From Sphingomonas citri (GTDB taxonomy: Bacteria > Pseudomonadota > Alphaproteobacteria > Sphingomonadales > Sphingomonadaceae): a stretch of 64,000 nt of DNA. Positions 51,153-60,506 of this stretch are shown in pieces (position 1 is the stretch's first letter; every line of letters begins with the position of its first letter). The translations under genes were made by a program, and so were the position numbers. The notes beneath the pieces are model-generated. The model did not search any database, had not been told where the DNA came from, and saw only the letters and a program-made list of their open reading frames with translations. Location: assembly GCF_019429485.1 (NCBI RefSeq), contig NZ_JAHXZN010000011.1:21810-85809 (forward strand). Reading direction: 5' to 3'.

Positions 51153-54100
51153 GCCACCTCCACCGCCAGCATCGCGCGGCCGGGCGAGAGCGCCTGTTTC
51201 TCCTGCACGTAGATGCCGCGCACGACCCCGCTGACCGGGCTGATCACCGCCGATTCCATCTTCATTGCCTCGATGATCGCGATCGTGTCGCCCGCGCTCA
51301 CGCGCGCGCCGTCGGCGACGAGCAGCTTCCACAGGCTGCCGCCGAACGGCGCCTCTACCATCTCGCAGCCGTCGGGCAGCACGATCTCGGCGTCGCTCGC
51401 GGCGGAGCCCGCCTCCTCGGTCAGCGCGGCGACGCGGTCGAACTCGCCGTCGCGCTCCCAGGCAGCGCGCTCCGCGTCGAAGGCGGTCTGGCGCCGCGCC
51501 TGAAAGGCGTCGATCGTGTCGGCGTTCTCGGCGAGGAAGGCGCGATAGTCGGCGAGGCGGAACACCTCCTCCTCGATCCGGATCGCGCGCCGGCCGAGCG
51601 GGAAGTCGCGCCGCCACTCGGTCAGCTCGTCGTGGCTGACCGGGAAGAAGCGGACGCGGTCGAAGAAGCGCAGCAGCCAGGGCTTGCCGTCGCGGAAGGC
51701 GTCGGTCTGCCGCCACGCGTTCCACACCTGGATGGTGCGGCCGAACAGCTGGTAGCCGCCCGGCCCCTCCATGCCGTAGATGCACATGTACGCGCCGCCG
51801 ATGCCGACCACGTTGGGCGGGGTCCAGGTCCGCGCCGGATTGTATTTGGTGGTGACGAGGCGGTGGCGCGGATCGATCGGGGTCGCCACCGGCGCGCCGA
51901 GATAGACGTCGCCCAGCCCCATGACGAGATAGTCGGCGTCGAAGACGATCCGCTTGACCTCGTCGATACTGTTCAGCCCGTTGACGCGGCGAATGAACTC
52001 GATGTTGTCGGGGCACCAGGGCGCGTCGTCGCGCACCGATTCCATGTATTTGTCGATTGTCTGGTAGATCGCCGGGTCCTGCCACGACAGCGGCAGGTGG
52101 ACCACGCGCGAGGGGATCTCGAAATCGTCGAGCCCGCCCAGCCGCTCCTCGGCGGCGACCAGCGCGTCGAGCAGCGCCGCCTGCGACAGCTGCCGGCTGT
52201 CATAGTGGAGCTGGAGCGAGCGGATCCCCGGCGTCACGTCGATGATGCCCGGCAGGCCGACACGCTCGACCTCGAGCATCAGCGCGTGGACGCGCAGGCG
52301 CAGCTCGAGGTCGAGCGTGATCGGGCCGTATTCGACCAGCATGTTGCGGTCGCCCTGCTGGCGATAGGTCACCGCCGGACGCACGCCCTCCGCCGCGATC
52401 CGGTGCAGCACCGGCGAGCCGAGCGCGTCTTCGCGCGGCACCGGCTCCTTTGCCGCGCCGGCAAGCGTGGCGACCAGAGCGTCCTGCGCGCGCTCGGCGG
52501 CGGCGGCGCTTGCCTCGTCGATCGGCGCGAAGCGGACGCTGTCGCCGGGGGCGAGCTGGCCGACCTTCCACAGGTCCGCCTGCGCGACGACGAACGGGCA
52601 GACGAACCCGCCGAGCGACGGTCCGTCCGGGCCGAGGATGATCGGCATGTCGCCAGTGAAGTCCACCGCGCCGATCGCATAGGCGTTGTCGTGGATGTTC
52701 GACGGGTGGAGCCCGGCCTCGCCGCCGTCGGTGCGCGCCCATTCGGGCTTGGGGCCGAGCAGGCGGACGCCGGTGCGGTTGGAGTTGTAATGCACCTTCC
52801 ACGCCGTCTCGCGCAGCATCGCGATGTCGCCGGCGGTGAAGAAGTCGGGCGCGCCGTGCGGGCCGTAGAGCACGCGCAGCGTCCAGTCGCGCGTGATCGC
52901 GGGGCGGTCGGCGGGGGCGAGCGCGCCCGCGTCGGGCAGCTGGGCCGGGATGCGCGACAGGTGGAGTGTGTCGCCCGTCGTCACTGCGCGTCCGGCGTGG
53001 CCGCCGAACTCGCCCAAGGTGAAGGCGCTGCGACTACCGAGATACAGCGGCACGTCTAGCCCGCCCGCGACCAGGATATAGCCGCGCATCCCCGCACCGG
53101 TGACCCGGCCGATCTTCAGCGTCTGGCCCGCGGCGACGTCGACGGGCACGTAGCAGCCGAGCGGCACGTCATCGAGCGCCGCCCCGAAGTCGGCGCCGGT
53201 CAGGCAGATGCGCGCCGGCGCGTTGAACAACAGCGTCGGCCCGGCCGCGGTCATCTCCAGCCCGGCGGCGTCCTCGGCGTTGCCGACCAGCCGGTTGCCG
53301 AGCCGGAGGGCGAGCGGGTCCATCGGCCCTGAGGGAGGCACCCCGACGTGCCACAGGTGGAGCCGGCCGGGATAGTCCTGCACCGTGGTCGAGGCGCCCC
53401 CCGCCAGCACGCGGATCGTGCGCGGCGCGTAGGCGATGTCGGCGAGCGCGCGCGTCGACACCGCGCCGCTGGTGAAGACATCGGAGCGCACCACCGTGCG
53501 CAGCCAGTCGAGGTTGGTCTCGATCCCCGCGATGCTGGTGCGGTCGAGCGCGTCCCGGATCGCCGCGACCGCGGCGACGCGCGTCGGCGCGGTGACGATC
53601 AGCTTGGCAAGCATCGGGTCGTACCAGGCGGACACCTCGGTCCCCGCCGCGACCCAGGTGTCGACGCGTGGCCCCTCCGGGAAGGTGACGCCGACGAGCC
53701 GGCCCGAGCTCGGGCGATAATCCTGCGCGGGATCCTCGGCGTAGAGGCGGACCTGGATCGAGGCGCCCCGCGGCGCCGCGACGAAGCCATCGAGGAAGCC
53801 GAAGTCGCCCGCCGCGCCGCGCACCATCCACTCGACCAAGTCGACCCCGGTGACCTGCTCGGTGACGCCGTGCTCGACCTGGAGCCGGGTATTGACCTCG
53901 AGGAAGAAGAAGTCGTCGCGCTCGGCGTCGTAGAGGAACTCGACCGTGCCGGCCGAGCGGTACGACGCGGCGGCGGTGAGGCGCACCGCGGCGTCGATCA
54001 GCGCCTGCCGCGTCGCGGGCGGGAGCAATGGGGCGGGGGTCTCCTCCACCACCTTCTGGTTGCGGCGCTGGAGCGAGCAGTCGCGCTCGCCGAGCGCGAC

Positions 54101-54760
54101 GACATGGCCCGCGCCGTCGCCGAACACCTGCACCTCGATGTGGCGCGCGCGCGCGACATAGCGTTCGAGGAAGACGCCGCCGTCGCCGAAATTGCCCGCG
54201 CCGAGCCGCGCCACGGTGGCGAAGCCGTCGCGCACGTCGGCGGCGTCGGCGCACACCTTCATGCCGATCCCGCCACCGCCCGCGGTCGCCTTGAGGATCA
54301 CCGGGTAACCGATCCGCTCCGCCGCGGCGAGCGCGGCGGCCTCGTCGCGCAGCAGGTCTGTGCCGGGGGCGAGCGGGACGCCCTGCGCGGCGGCGAGGGC
54401 GCGCGCGGTGTGCTTGAGCCCGAAGGCGCGGATATTGTCGGAGGTCGGGCCGATGAAGACGATCCCGCGCGCGGCGCACGCCTCGGCGAAGGCGGTGTTC
54501 TCCGAGAGGAAGCCGTAGCCGGGATGGATCGCCTCGGCGCCGGTCGCCTCCGCCGCGGCGAGGATCGCCGCCACGTCGAGGTAGCTCTCGGCCGCGGGGG
54601 CGGGGCCGATGCGGACCGCCTCGTCGGCCTGCGCGACATGCGCCGAGCCGGCGTCGGCGTCGCTGAACACCGCGACCGAGCCGACACCCATCTGCTTGAG
54701 CGTGCGGATGATGCGGCAGGCGATCGCGCCGCGGTTGGCGATCAGGACCTTGGCGAACAT
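51149..54760 (-). CDS. Biotin-dependent urea/guanidine carboxylase
   Basis: A 1203-residue multidomain carboxylase. An N-terminal biotin carboxylase domain (MFAKVLIANRGAIACRIIRT, ATP-grasp loop KATAGGGGIGMKV, GERDCSLQRRNQKVVEETPA) is followed by a carboxyltransferase region with AHS2-like (GPMDPLALRLGN) and AHS1-like (YGPITLDLELRLRVH, GIGGAYMCIYGMEGPGGYQL) parts, and then a biotinyl domain with Lys1167 in EAMKME. The family is called urea carboxylase, but members clustered with two DUF1989 proteins and allophanate hydrolase have been shown to be guanidine carboxylases. I cannot place the urea/guanidine discriminating residue with certainty. It overlaps both neighbours by ATGA. Confidence 0.93.
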   Translation of the reverse strand: MFAKVLIANRGAIACRIIRTLKQMGVGSVAVFSDADAGSAHVAQADEAVRIGPAPAAESYLDVAAILAAAEATGAEAIHPGYGFLSENTAFAEACAARGIVFIGPTSDNIRAFGLKHTARALAAAQGVPLAPGTDLLRDEAAALAAAERIGYPVILKATAGGGGIGMKVCADAADVRDGFATVARLGAGNFGDGGVFLERYVARARHIEVQVFGDGAGHVVALGERDCSLQRRNQKVVEETPAPLLPPATRQALIDAAVRLTAAASYRSAGTVEFLYDAERDDFFFLEVNTRLQVEHGVTEQVTGVDLVEWMVRGAAGDFGFLDGFVAAPRGASIQVRLYAEDPAQDYRPSSGRLVGVTFPEGPRVDTWVAAGTEVSAWYDPMLAKLIVTAPTRVAAVAAIRDALDRTSIAGIETNLDWLRTVVRSDVFTSGAVSTRALADIAYAPRTIRVLAGGASTTVQDYPGRLHLWHVGVPPSGPMDPLALRLGNRLVGNAEDAAGLEMTAAGPTLLFNAPARICLTGADFGAALDDVPLGCYVPVDVAAGQTLKIGRVTGAGMRGYILVAGGLDVPLYLGSRSAFTLGEFGGHAGRAVTTGDTLHLSRIPAQLPDAGALAPADRPAITRDWTLRVLYGPHGAPDFFTAGDIAMLRETAWKVHYNSNRTGVRLLGPKPEWARTDGGEAGLHPSNIHDNAYAIGAVDFTGDMPIILGPDGPSLGGFVCPFVVAQADLWKVGQLAPGDSVRFAPIDEASAAAAERAQDALVATLAGAAKEPVPREDALGSPVLHRIAAEGVRPAVTYRQQGDRNMLVEYGPITLDLELRLRVHALMLEVERVGLPGIIDVTPGIRSLQLHYDSRQLSQAALLDALVAAEERLGGLDDFEIPSRVVHLPLSWQDPAIYQTIDKYMESVRDDAPWCPDNIEFIRRVNGLNSIDEVKRIVFDADYLVMGLGDVYLGAPVATPIDPRHRLVTTKYNPARTWTPPNVVGIGGAYMCIYGMEGPGGYQLFGRTIQVWNAWRQTDAFRDGKPWLLRFFDRVRFFPVSHDELTEWRRDFPLGRRAIRIEEEVFRLADYRAFLAENADTIDAFQARRQTAFDAERAAWERDGEFDRVAALTEEAGSAASDAEIVLPDGCEMVEAPFGGSLWKLLVADGARVSAGDTIAIIEAMKMESAVISPVSGVVRGIYVQEKQALSPGRAMLAVEVA

Positions 54761-55386
54761 CAGCCGATCACCTGCATGCGCACCGGCGTGGGATTGAAGC
54801 CGTTGCAGGGATTGTTGATCTGCGGGCAGTTGGAGACGACGACGATCACGTCCATCTCGGCGCGCAGCTCCACCGTGAGCCCCGGCGCGGAGATGCCGTC
54901 GACGATCCCCAGCGTCCCGTCGGCCTCGACCGGCACGTTCATGAAGAAGTTGATGTTCGACACCATGTCGCGCTTGCCGCGGCCGGCGCGAGTGTTGGCG
55001 TCGAGGAAATTGTCGACGCAGCTGTGCTGGGCCTTGGTGTGGTGGCCGTAGCGCAGCAAGTTCGACTCGCACGAGCAGGCGCCGCCGATCGTGTCGTGAT
55101 AGGCGACGCTGGTGGCGGTGATCGTCATCATCGCGCGCCCCTCGTTGGACAGCAGCACCGCGCCCTCGCGCAGGAAGATGTTGCGCTGCGCGGCGATCGT
55201 GTCCTGCGCGCTGTAGCGCTCGGCGTCGTCGTCCGCGGCGTACATCAGGAAGTCGACCGCCTGGTTGCCCTCGAGATCGATGATGCGCAGCGTCTCGCCG
55301 GCGTCGACGCGGTGCATCCACGGCGCGCGCGCGGGCACCACCTCGTCGTGGCGGAGCGTGCCGGGGCGGGGAAGGTCAAGGCTCAT
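54760..55386 (-). CDS. DUF1989 protein, UAAP2 type (carboxyguanidine deiminase subunit-like)
   Basis: A 208-residue DUF1989 protein ('urea amidolyase-associated protein 2'). Landmarks are GETLRIIDLEGNQAVDFLMY, metal-site Cys residues in GGACSCESNLLRYGHH and HSCVDNFL, and the late VVVSNCPQINNPCNGFNPTP. In guanidine-using bacteria the two DUF1989 proteins CgdA and CgdB together deiminate carboxyguanidine to allophanate, so this is a CgdB-like partner if the pathway here is guanidine rather than urea. The stop overlaps the carboxylase start (ATGA). It is cytoplasmic. Confidence 0.88.
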   Translation of the reverse strand: MSLDLPRPGTLRHDEVVPARAPWMHRVDAGETLRIIDLEGNQAVDFLMYAADDDAERYSAQDTIAAQRNIFLREGAVLLSNEGRAMMTITATSVAYHDTIGGACSCESNLLRYGHHTKAQHSCVDNFLDANTRAGRGKRDMVSNINFFMNVPVEADGTLGIVDGISAPGLTVELRAEMDVIVVVSNCPQINNPCNGFNPTPVRMQVIG

Positions 55387-55396
55387 GTCGCTCCCT

Positions 55397-56206
55397 TCAG
55401 CGCGCGTAGAGGTCGTCGGTGTTGAGAAAGGCGCGCTCGCCCTCGGGCGTGGCGAGGCGCATCGGATCGTCCGCGGCAGCGGGCGCGCCGCGCCACGCGG
55501 TCGCGCGCAGCGGCGTGACGGTATAGTCGGCGCGCGGGTCGAGCACGTGCGGGCAGTTGGCGAGCACGACGATCAGCTCCATCTCGGCGCGCAGCAGCAG
55601 CGTCCGCCCGGGCGCGAAGGGGCCTACCTGCGGCTCGGTGGTGCCGTCTTCCGCGACGCGGACGCCCTTGAACCAGGTGACGCAGGGGTGGACGTCCTTG
55701 CGCCCCAGCCCATGCTTGGCAACCGCGAGCATGAAGCGGTCGCGCGCGCTGGGGTGCGGGCCGTAGTTGGCGCCGTCGCCATAACGCCGCGCGTTCGACG
55801 CCGCGGTGGAGGCGCCGCAGAAGGCGTCGTGCGTGCCCGCCCCGTCCTCCAGGATCGTCATCATCACCCGCCCCAGGTCGGAGAGCAGCAGGCGGCCGGC
55901 GCCGAGATAGCCGTTCCACTGTACCTTGAGCGTGTCGGCGACGTTGAGCCGCTCGGTCGGCATGTCCGCGTTGAACAGCAGCATCGCGGCGCAGGCGTCG
56001 CCCGCGACGTCGACCAGCCGCAGCCTTGTGCCGCGCGCCAGCCGCCGCGCCGCATAGCCGCCCGGGGCGATCGTCTCCTCCCACACCACGCCCTCGGGTG
56101 CGTCGGCGGCGGCGGCGGGGAGCGTGGGCATCGCCTCGACGCGGGTGCCCGCCATGGCGCGGGCGTGGTCACGGGCGCCGGCGGGATCGGCGGTGCTGGT
56201 CGTCAT
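55397..56206 (-). CDS. DUF1989 protein, UAAP1 type (carboxyguanidine deiminase subunit-like)
   Basis: A 269-residue DUF1989 protein ('urea amidolyase-associated protein 1'). It has VVWEETIAPGGYAARRLARG, LVDVAGDACAAMLLFNADMP, SDLGRVMMTILEDGAGTHDA, FCGASTAASNARRYGDGANY, HPCVTWFKGVRV and a late LANCPHVLDPRADYTVTP. Its sister UAAP2 is encoded ten bases downstream, and the ABC ATPase gene overlaps its start (ATGA). In the guanidine pathway this would be the CgdA-like half of the carboxyguanidine deiminase; in the older urea scheme its role was unexplained. Confidence 0.88.
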   Translation of the reverse strand: MTTSTADPAGARDHARAMAGTRVEAMPTLPAAAADAPEGVVWEETIAPGGYAARRLARGTRLRLVDVAGDACAAMLLFNADMPTERLNVADTLKVQWNGYLGAGRLLLSDLGRVMMTILEDGAGTHDAFCGASTAASNARRYGDGANYGPHPSARDRFMLAVAKHGLGRKDVHPCVTWFKGVRVAEDGTTEPQVGPFAPGRTLLLRAEMELIVVLANCPHVLDPRADYTVTPLRATAWRGAPAAADDPMRLATPEGERAFLNTDDLYAR

Positions 56207-56994
56207 GCGAGGTCTCTCTGCGGAAGGTCGGTGCCGCCGAGCGCCTCGACCAGCGCCGGCGGCGGCAGGGTCTTGCGGTCGAGCGACAGGTCGTAGGTGA
56301 CGGTGGCGCCGTAGCGGTGCGGCGCGTGCGGGTCGTGGCGGCGCTTGTCGAAGGCGAGCACGCGCGTGCCGAGCTTGAACGCCTCGCCGATGTCGTGCGT
56401 GACCATCAGGATGGTCAGCCCATGCTCCTGCCACAGCCGCGTGATCAGCGCGTGCATGTCGAGCCGGATGCCGGGATCGAGCGCGCCGAACGGCTCGTCG
56501 AGCAGCAGCACGCGCGGGTGCTTCACCAGCGCCTGCGCGATCGCCAGCCGCTGCTGCATGCCGCCCGACATCTGCGCGGGATAGACGTGCAGGCTGTGCT
56601 CGAGCCCGACCGCGGCGAGCATCGCGGCGGCAGTGTCGCGCGCTTCTCGGCGACGTGCCCCGAACAGCCGCGCGATCAGCGGCGCGCCGGCGCACTCGAT
56701 CCCGAACAGCACGTTCTGCAGCGCGGTGAGGTGCGGGAACACCGAATAGCGCTGGAACACCACACCGCGGTCTGGCCCGCACTCGGCGCGCATCGGGGTG
56801 CCACCGAGCAGCACCTTCCCGCGCGTCGGCGCCTCCTGGCCGAGGATCAGACGGAGGAACGTGCTCTTGCCCGCGCCGGAGGGACCGACCACCGCGACGA
56901 AGCCGCCCTCGGCGAGCTGGAGCGAGACGCGCTCGAGCACGATCTTGTCGCCGTACTCGACCCAGACGTCGCGGAGCTCGACCAGCGCGCTCAC
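56203..56994 (-). CDS. ABC transporter ATP-binding protein (nitrate/taurine/urea-type)
   Basis: A 263-residue ABC ATPase. It has Walker A GPSGAGKST, the Q-loop within VVFQRYSVFPHLTALQN, the signature as SGGMQQRLAIAQAL, Walker B VLLLDEPFGALDPG and the H-loop TILMVTHDIGEAFKLG. The closest type is the NrtD/SsuB/TauB importer group. It is coupled by overlap to the permease upstream (GTGA, GTG start at 56994) and to UAAP1 downstream (ATGA), so the transporter delivers the operon's nitrogen substrate. Confidence 0.93.
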   Translation of the reverse strand: MSALVELRDVWVEYGDKIVLERVSLQLAEGGFVAVVGPSGAGKSTFLRLILGQEAPTRGKVLLGGTPMRAECGPDRGVVFQRYSVFPHLTALQNVLFGIECAGAPLIARLFGARRREARDTAAAMLAAVGLEHSLHVYPAQMSGGMQQRLAIAQALVKHPRVLLLDEPFGALDPGIRLDMHALITRLWQEHGLTILMVTHDIGEAFKLGTRVLAFDKRRHDPHAPHRYGATVTYDLSLDRKTLPPPALVEALGGTDLPQRDLA

Positions 56995-57809
56995 CGGCCA
57001 CCCCCGTGCGCCCAGGGGAAGGCACGGCGGCTCGCGAGCAGCAGCAAAGCGTCGGCGGCGATCGCGAGCAGCGAGATCCAGGCGACATAGGGGAGGATGA
57101 TGTCCATCGCGAAGTAGCGGCGAACCAGGAAGATGCGGTAGCCGAGCCCGACGTCGGCGGCGACCGCCTCGGCCGCGATCAGGAACACCCAGGCCGGCCC
57201 CAGCGACAGCCGCAGCGCCTCGATCAGCCGCGGCATCAGCTGCGGCAGCGCCACGCGCAGCGCGAGCTGCCAGCTGTTGGCGCCGAGCGTCTGCGCCTTG
57301 GCGATCTGCTCGGCCGGCAGCCCGGTGACGAAGCCGGTGAGGTCGCGCGTCATGAAGGGGGCGACGCCGATCGCGATCAGCGCGATCTTGGACGCCTCGT
57401 CCAGCCCCAGCACGATGAACAGGATCGGCAGCACCGCCACCGGCGGGATCACCGCGACGATCGCGATCACCGGGCCGAGCAGCGCGCGCGCGAGCGGCAC
57501 GACGCCGAGCAGCAGCCCCAGCACCAATGCGCTGCCGGTGGCGATGGCGAGCCCGAGGCCGAGCCGGTACAAGCTCGCCAGCGTGTCGGCGACGATGACG
57601 ATGCGGTCGCTAGCGGGGTCGCGGTCGGTGCTGAAGCCGTGGATCGCCTGCGCCATCGCGGAGAAGGTGGGCAGCAGCTTGTCCGCGGGGTTGGCGGCGT
57701 GGCGCGCCTGCGAGGCGACCAGATAGACAAGCAGCAGCGCCACGATCGGCACCGCCCCGAGCAGCAGGCGCGCGCCGCGGCGCGGGCGCAGGTCGACCAG
57801 ACGGGTCAC
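56991..57809 (-). CDS. ABC transporter permease (nitrate/taurine/urea-type)
   Basis: A 272-residue inner-membrane permease with about six hydrophobic segments and the EAA-type loop of binding-protein-dependent importers (AEQIAKAQTLGANSWQLALR, then VALPQLMPRLIEALRLSLGP). The GTG at 57809 is the start (VTRLVDLRPRRGARLL), and a cytoplasmic basic lead precedes the first helix. It overlaps the ATPase by four bases. The substrate-binding protein gene lies upstream on the same strand, separated by 174 bases that hold no gene or obvious hairpin. Confidence 0.92.
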   Translation of the reverse strand: MTRLVDLRPRRGARLLLGAVPIVALLLVYLVASQARHAANPADKLLPTFSAMAQAIHGFSTDRDPASDRIVIVADTLASLYRLGLGLAIATGSALVLGLLLGVVPLARALLGPVIAIVAVIPPVAVLPILFIVLGLDEASKIALIAIGVAPFMTRDLTGFVTGLPAEQIAKAQTLGANSWQLALRVALPQLMPRLIEALRLSLGPAWVFLIAAEAVAADVGLGYRIFLVRRYFAMDIILPYVAWISLLAIAADALLLLASRRAFPWAHGGGR

Positions 57810-57983
57810 GCGCGGCCCGCCTCGGACGCGACGGTCTGCCGCCCACCAGCCGATCTGTCACTAAGGTCGCGTCCTACGCTCATCTCGTTCCCGGTGTGGC
57901 GCGCGCGTGACGCGCGGGCATGGTTCCTCGACCGCCGCGACCTTCTGGCCCGGCGTCCGTCGCTCGATCGTCTGCCTGCGCGG

Positions 57984-59081
57984 CTACAGCTTCCCGTCCG
58001 CCGCCATCTTCATGTAGCTGGGATCGAACCGCAGCTTCACGTTCTTCGGATCACCCAGAGACTTGCCGCCGGCGAAGCTGATGCCGATCGCGTCCACGGA
58101 CTTCGCGCTCGGCCCGAACAGCCCGTGCGCGAAGCTGAACTGACGCACGCGGTCGGTCACGGTCACGAGGTCAGGGTTGGCGGCATAGGCCGCGGCGTCC
58201 TGCGCGCGCGCGTAGAGGTGCGTGGTCTTGAGCTGGTCGTCGAAGCTCTGCGGCGTGGTGCCCGCCGCCTTGGCCATCGCGGCGCGCGCGGCGCGGCCCG
58301 CCGCGTCGTCGCGCGTCATGATCGCCATCGTCTCGTACCAGATGCCGGCCAGCGCCTTGCCCAGGTTCGGGTTGGCGCGCAGCGTGTCGGTGCTGACGTT
58401 GAGCGTGTCGAGGATCTCGTTGGGTATCTTCGAGCTGTCGAACACCTCGGTGGCGCCCTTGGTGGCGCGGATCGTGGCGAGCTGCGGGTTCCAAGTGGCG
58501 ACGGCGTCGACGCTGGGCGAGGCGAAGGCGCCGACGATGTCGGCGTCGCCGGTGTTCACCGTCTTCACGTCGGAGAGCGTCATCCCGCTCTGCTCCAGCC
58601 CGCGCGCGAGCAGGAAGTGCGAGACCGACAGCTCGACCAGCTTGACCGAGCGGCCCTTGATGTCCGCCAACGACCGTGCGTTCTTGAGCACGACGCCGTC
58701 GTTGCCGTCGGAATAGTCACCGATCAGCAGCACCGTGGTGTCGCGGCCGCCGGCGGCCGGGATGGTCAGCGCGTCCATCGTGGTCGAGACCACGCCGTCG
58801 AGCTTGCCCGCGGCATATTGGTTCACCGACTCGACGTAGTCGTTGACCTGCACCAGGCGGATGTTGATGCCGTATTTGTCGGCCCATTTCTTCACGATGC
58901 CGGCCTGCTGCGCGTAGGGCCAGGGCATCCAGCCGGTGTAGATCGACCAGCCGATGGTGAAATCCTTCTTGGCCGCCGCTGCCGCATCGCCGCCCGATCC
59001 TGCGGGCCCGCTGCCGCAGGCGGTCAGCGCGAGGGAGAGCGCGACCGCCGCTGCGCCGCTGAACCATCGTCGTGCTGCCAT
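57984..59081 (-). CDS. ABC transporter substrate-binding lipoprotein
   Basis: A 365-residue periplasmic binding protein of the nitrate/sulfonate/taurine type. The N-terminus is a lipoprotein signal with a lipobox ending LTACGSG, so it is probably membrane-anchored. DFTIGWSIYTGWMPWPYAQQ opens the mature fold, and VSTTMDALTIPAAGG, VKLVELSVSHFLLARGLEQ and DAVATWNPQLATI follow, as in the family. The bound ligand is probably urea or guanidine from operon context; it cannot be read from sequence alone. The first structural gene after the LysR regulator. Confidence 0.9.
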   Translation of the reverse strand: MAARRWFSGAAAVALSLALTACGSGPAGSGGDAAAAAKKDFTIGWSIYTGWMPWPYAQQAGIVKKWADKYGINIRLVQVNDYVESVNQYAAGKLDGVVSTTMDALTIPAAGGRDTTVLLIGDYSDGNDGVVLKNARSLADIKGRSVKLVELSVSHFLLARGLEQSGMTLSDVKTVNTGDADIVGAFASPSVDAVATWNPQLATIRATKGATEVFDSSKIPNEILDTLNVSTDTLRANPNLGKALAGIWYETMAIMTRDDAAGRAARAAMAKAAGTTPQSFDDQLKTTHLYARAQDAAAYAANPDLVTVTDRVRQFSFAHGLFGPSAKSVDAIGISFAGGKSLGDPKNVKLRFDPSYMKMAADGKL

Positions 59082-59195
59082 CCGCGAACCCCCGTCATCG
59101 CTCGCCGCCGTCGCCCGTCCGTCGATCCCGTGAGAACGAAGGAGCGGCGGCGATCCCGCGGCGGCATCGTCAGGTGCACGTTGCCGGCCGGCTGC

Positions 59196-59233
59196 TCATC
59201 GATGAAGATCGAAAATGGTGATGAAAGCCATCA
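59196..59233. promoter_or_regulatory. Inverted repeats between LysR gene and ABC binding-protein gene
   Basis: TCATCGATGA (59196-59205) is a perfect palindrome, and TGATG-AAAGC-CATCA (59219-59233) is a perfect 5-bp inverted repeat with a five-base spacer. Both lie in the 159-bp region between the LysR stop and the binding-protein start. Their shared GATGA half-site suggests an operator for LysR or the response regulator. No guanidine-I riboswitch-like sequence was recognised. Confidence 0.42.
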
Positions 59234-59240
59234 ATCCCAT

Positions 59241-60179
59241 CTATGACCTGTGTTGCGCGCGGCGGCGCCGCAGCACCTCGTCGAGGAACAGCTGGGTCGG
59301 CGTGTCGCGCGTCCCCTCCGCGCGGGCGAGCAGGAAGATGTCGTAGAAGGGCTCCATGTCCGGGTGGAGCAGCGGCCAGAGCTGGCGCTGCTCGACCGCC
59401 TGCCGCGCCGCCATCACCGGTAGGAAGCCGATGCCGACCCCCAACGTGATCAGGCGCTTGGCCTCGTTGATGTCCTCGGCGCGGCCGGTCGCGCGCGCGC
59501 CGAGCCGGTAGCGCCGGCGCAGTCGCGTGACCGTGTCGAGCTCATCCTCGCCGGTGAGCACGAAGCCCTCGTCCTTGAGCTCGCCGAGCCGCTCGACGCG
59601 GTGGCCGAACAGCGGATGGCTGCGCGCGCAATAGAGCTGCTGCCGTTCCACGAAGAGCGGCTCATAGAGCAGGCCGCCGCGCACGTTGCTGTCATAGCCG
59701 ACGCCGATCTCGGCCTCGCCCTGCTCCAGCGCGTCGAGCACCGCGCGCCACGGTGAGACGCGCAGCTCGATATGGATGTGGGGGTTGCGGCGGTGGAAGC
59801 TGGCGATCGACTCGTCGAACTCGGGCGAGGTGACCGCCGAGATCAGCTGGATCCGCACCGCGCCCTCGACCCGCCGCGTCGCCTGCGCGACCTGGTGCGG
59901 CACCATGCGCGCGGTCTCGAGCATCTCCTCGCACAGGCCGAGCAGCGCGGTGCCCGCCGCGGTGGTCTTGATGCCCGTCGGCGAACGCTCCAGCAGCTGG
60001 ACGCCGACCTGCTCCTCCAGACGCTTCAGCGCGGCGCTGATGCTGGGCTGCTGCTTGTGCAACTTGCGCGCCGCGGCACCGATGCCGCCGGCACGGACGA
60101 TCTCGACGAAGGTGCGCAGCAGGTTCCAATCGACACGGCTGGCGAAATGCTTGTCCAGCACCGCTCCACGATCCACCAA
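59241..60179 (-). CDS. LysR-family transcriptional regulator, upstream of urea/guanidine operon
   Basis: A 312-residue LysR-type regulator. The winged helix-turn-helix is near the N-terminus (AGGIGAAARKLHKQQPSISA, ALKRLEEQVGVQLLERSPTG) and the ligand domain fills the rest (IQLISAVTSPEFDESIASFH, GVGYDSNVRGGLLYEPLFVE, TLGVGIGFLPVMAARQAVEQ). The start is TTG 60179 or GTG 60176, with GGGAGC a few bases before. It lies on the same strand immediately upstream of the transporter and probably senses a pathway compound to control the operon. Confidence 0.9.
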   Translation of the reverse strand: MVDRGAVLDKHFASRVDWNLLRTFVEIVRAGGIGAAARKLHKQQPSISAALKRLEEQVGVQLLERSPTGIKTTAAGTALLGLCEEMLETARMVPHQVAQATRRVEGAVRIQLISAVTSPEFDESIASFHRRNPHIHIELRVSPWRAVLDALEQGEAEIGVGYDSNVRGGLLYEPLFVERQQLYCARSHPLFGHRVERLGELKDEGFVLTGEDELDTVTRLRRRYRLGARATGRAEDINEAKRLITLGVGIGFLPVMAARQAVEQRQLWPLLHPDMEPFYDIFLLARAEGTRDTPTQLFLDEVLRRRRAQHRS

Positions 60180-60506
60180 CAGCTTGCTCCCGTTCGTCCG
60201 CGCGGCTTTATCTTACGAGCGAGCGATCGAGGCGCAACGCGGTCGCGGTGAGCAAGGCCCGAGGTAGCGGGTACCGCGCCCGGAGCGCGCGAGCGGCTGA
60301 TCCACCCGAGCCGAACCGTGCTCCCGCGGGAGCTCAGGGCGGCAGGCGAGGACGTCGATCGCTTCCGGTTCCGCGTTCGCGACACCTGCGACCAACCGTA
60401 TGAAGAGCCATGTACCCCGGGTCGAGCCCCTGGATGACGCGTCGGTCTGGTAGCGGTCTCGCCTTCGTCGGAGCAGGCGGCCAGTCCAGCCGCGGTGGCG
60501 CAGACC
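60180..60506. other. 327-bp gene-free stretch with a 14-bp palindrome
   Basis: No gene is supported. GCTCCCGCGGGAGC at 60320-60333 is a perfect palindrome without a spacer. The rest is GC-rich and shows no other clear structure. It contains the promoter of the LysR gene (toward 60180) and the downstream end of the membrane-protein gene (60507). Confidence 0.45.

Noticed and set aside
59082..59240. Guanidine-I (ykkC) riboswitch upstream of the transporter operon
   Set aside because: None of the conserved ykkC sequence blocks was recognised on the minus strand; only inverted repeats were found.
57006..59246. 746-codon plus-strand frame over the ABC permease and binding protein
   Set aside because: Shadow of well-supported minus-strand transporter genes; no recognisable motif.
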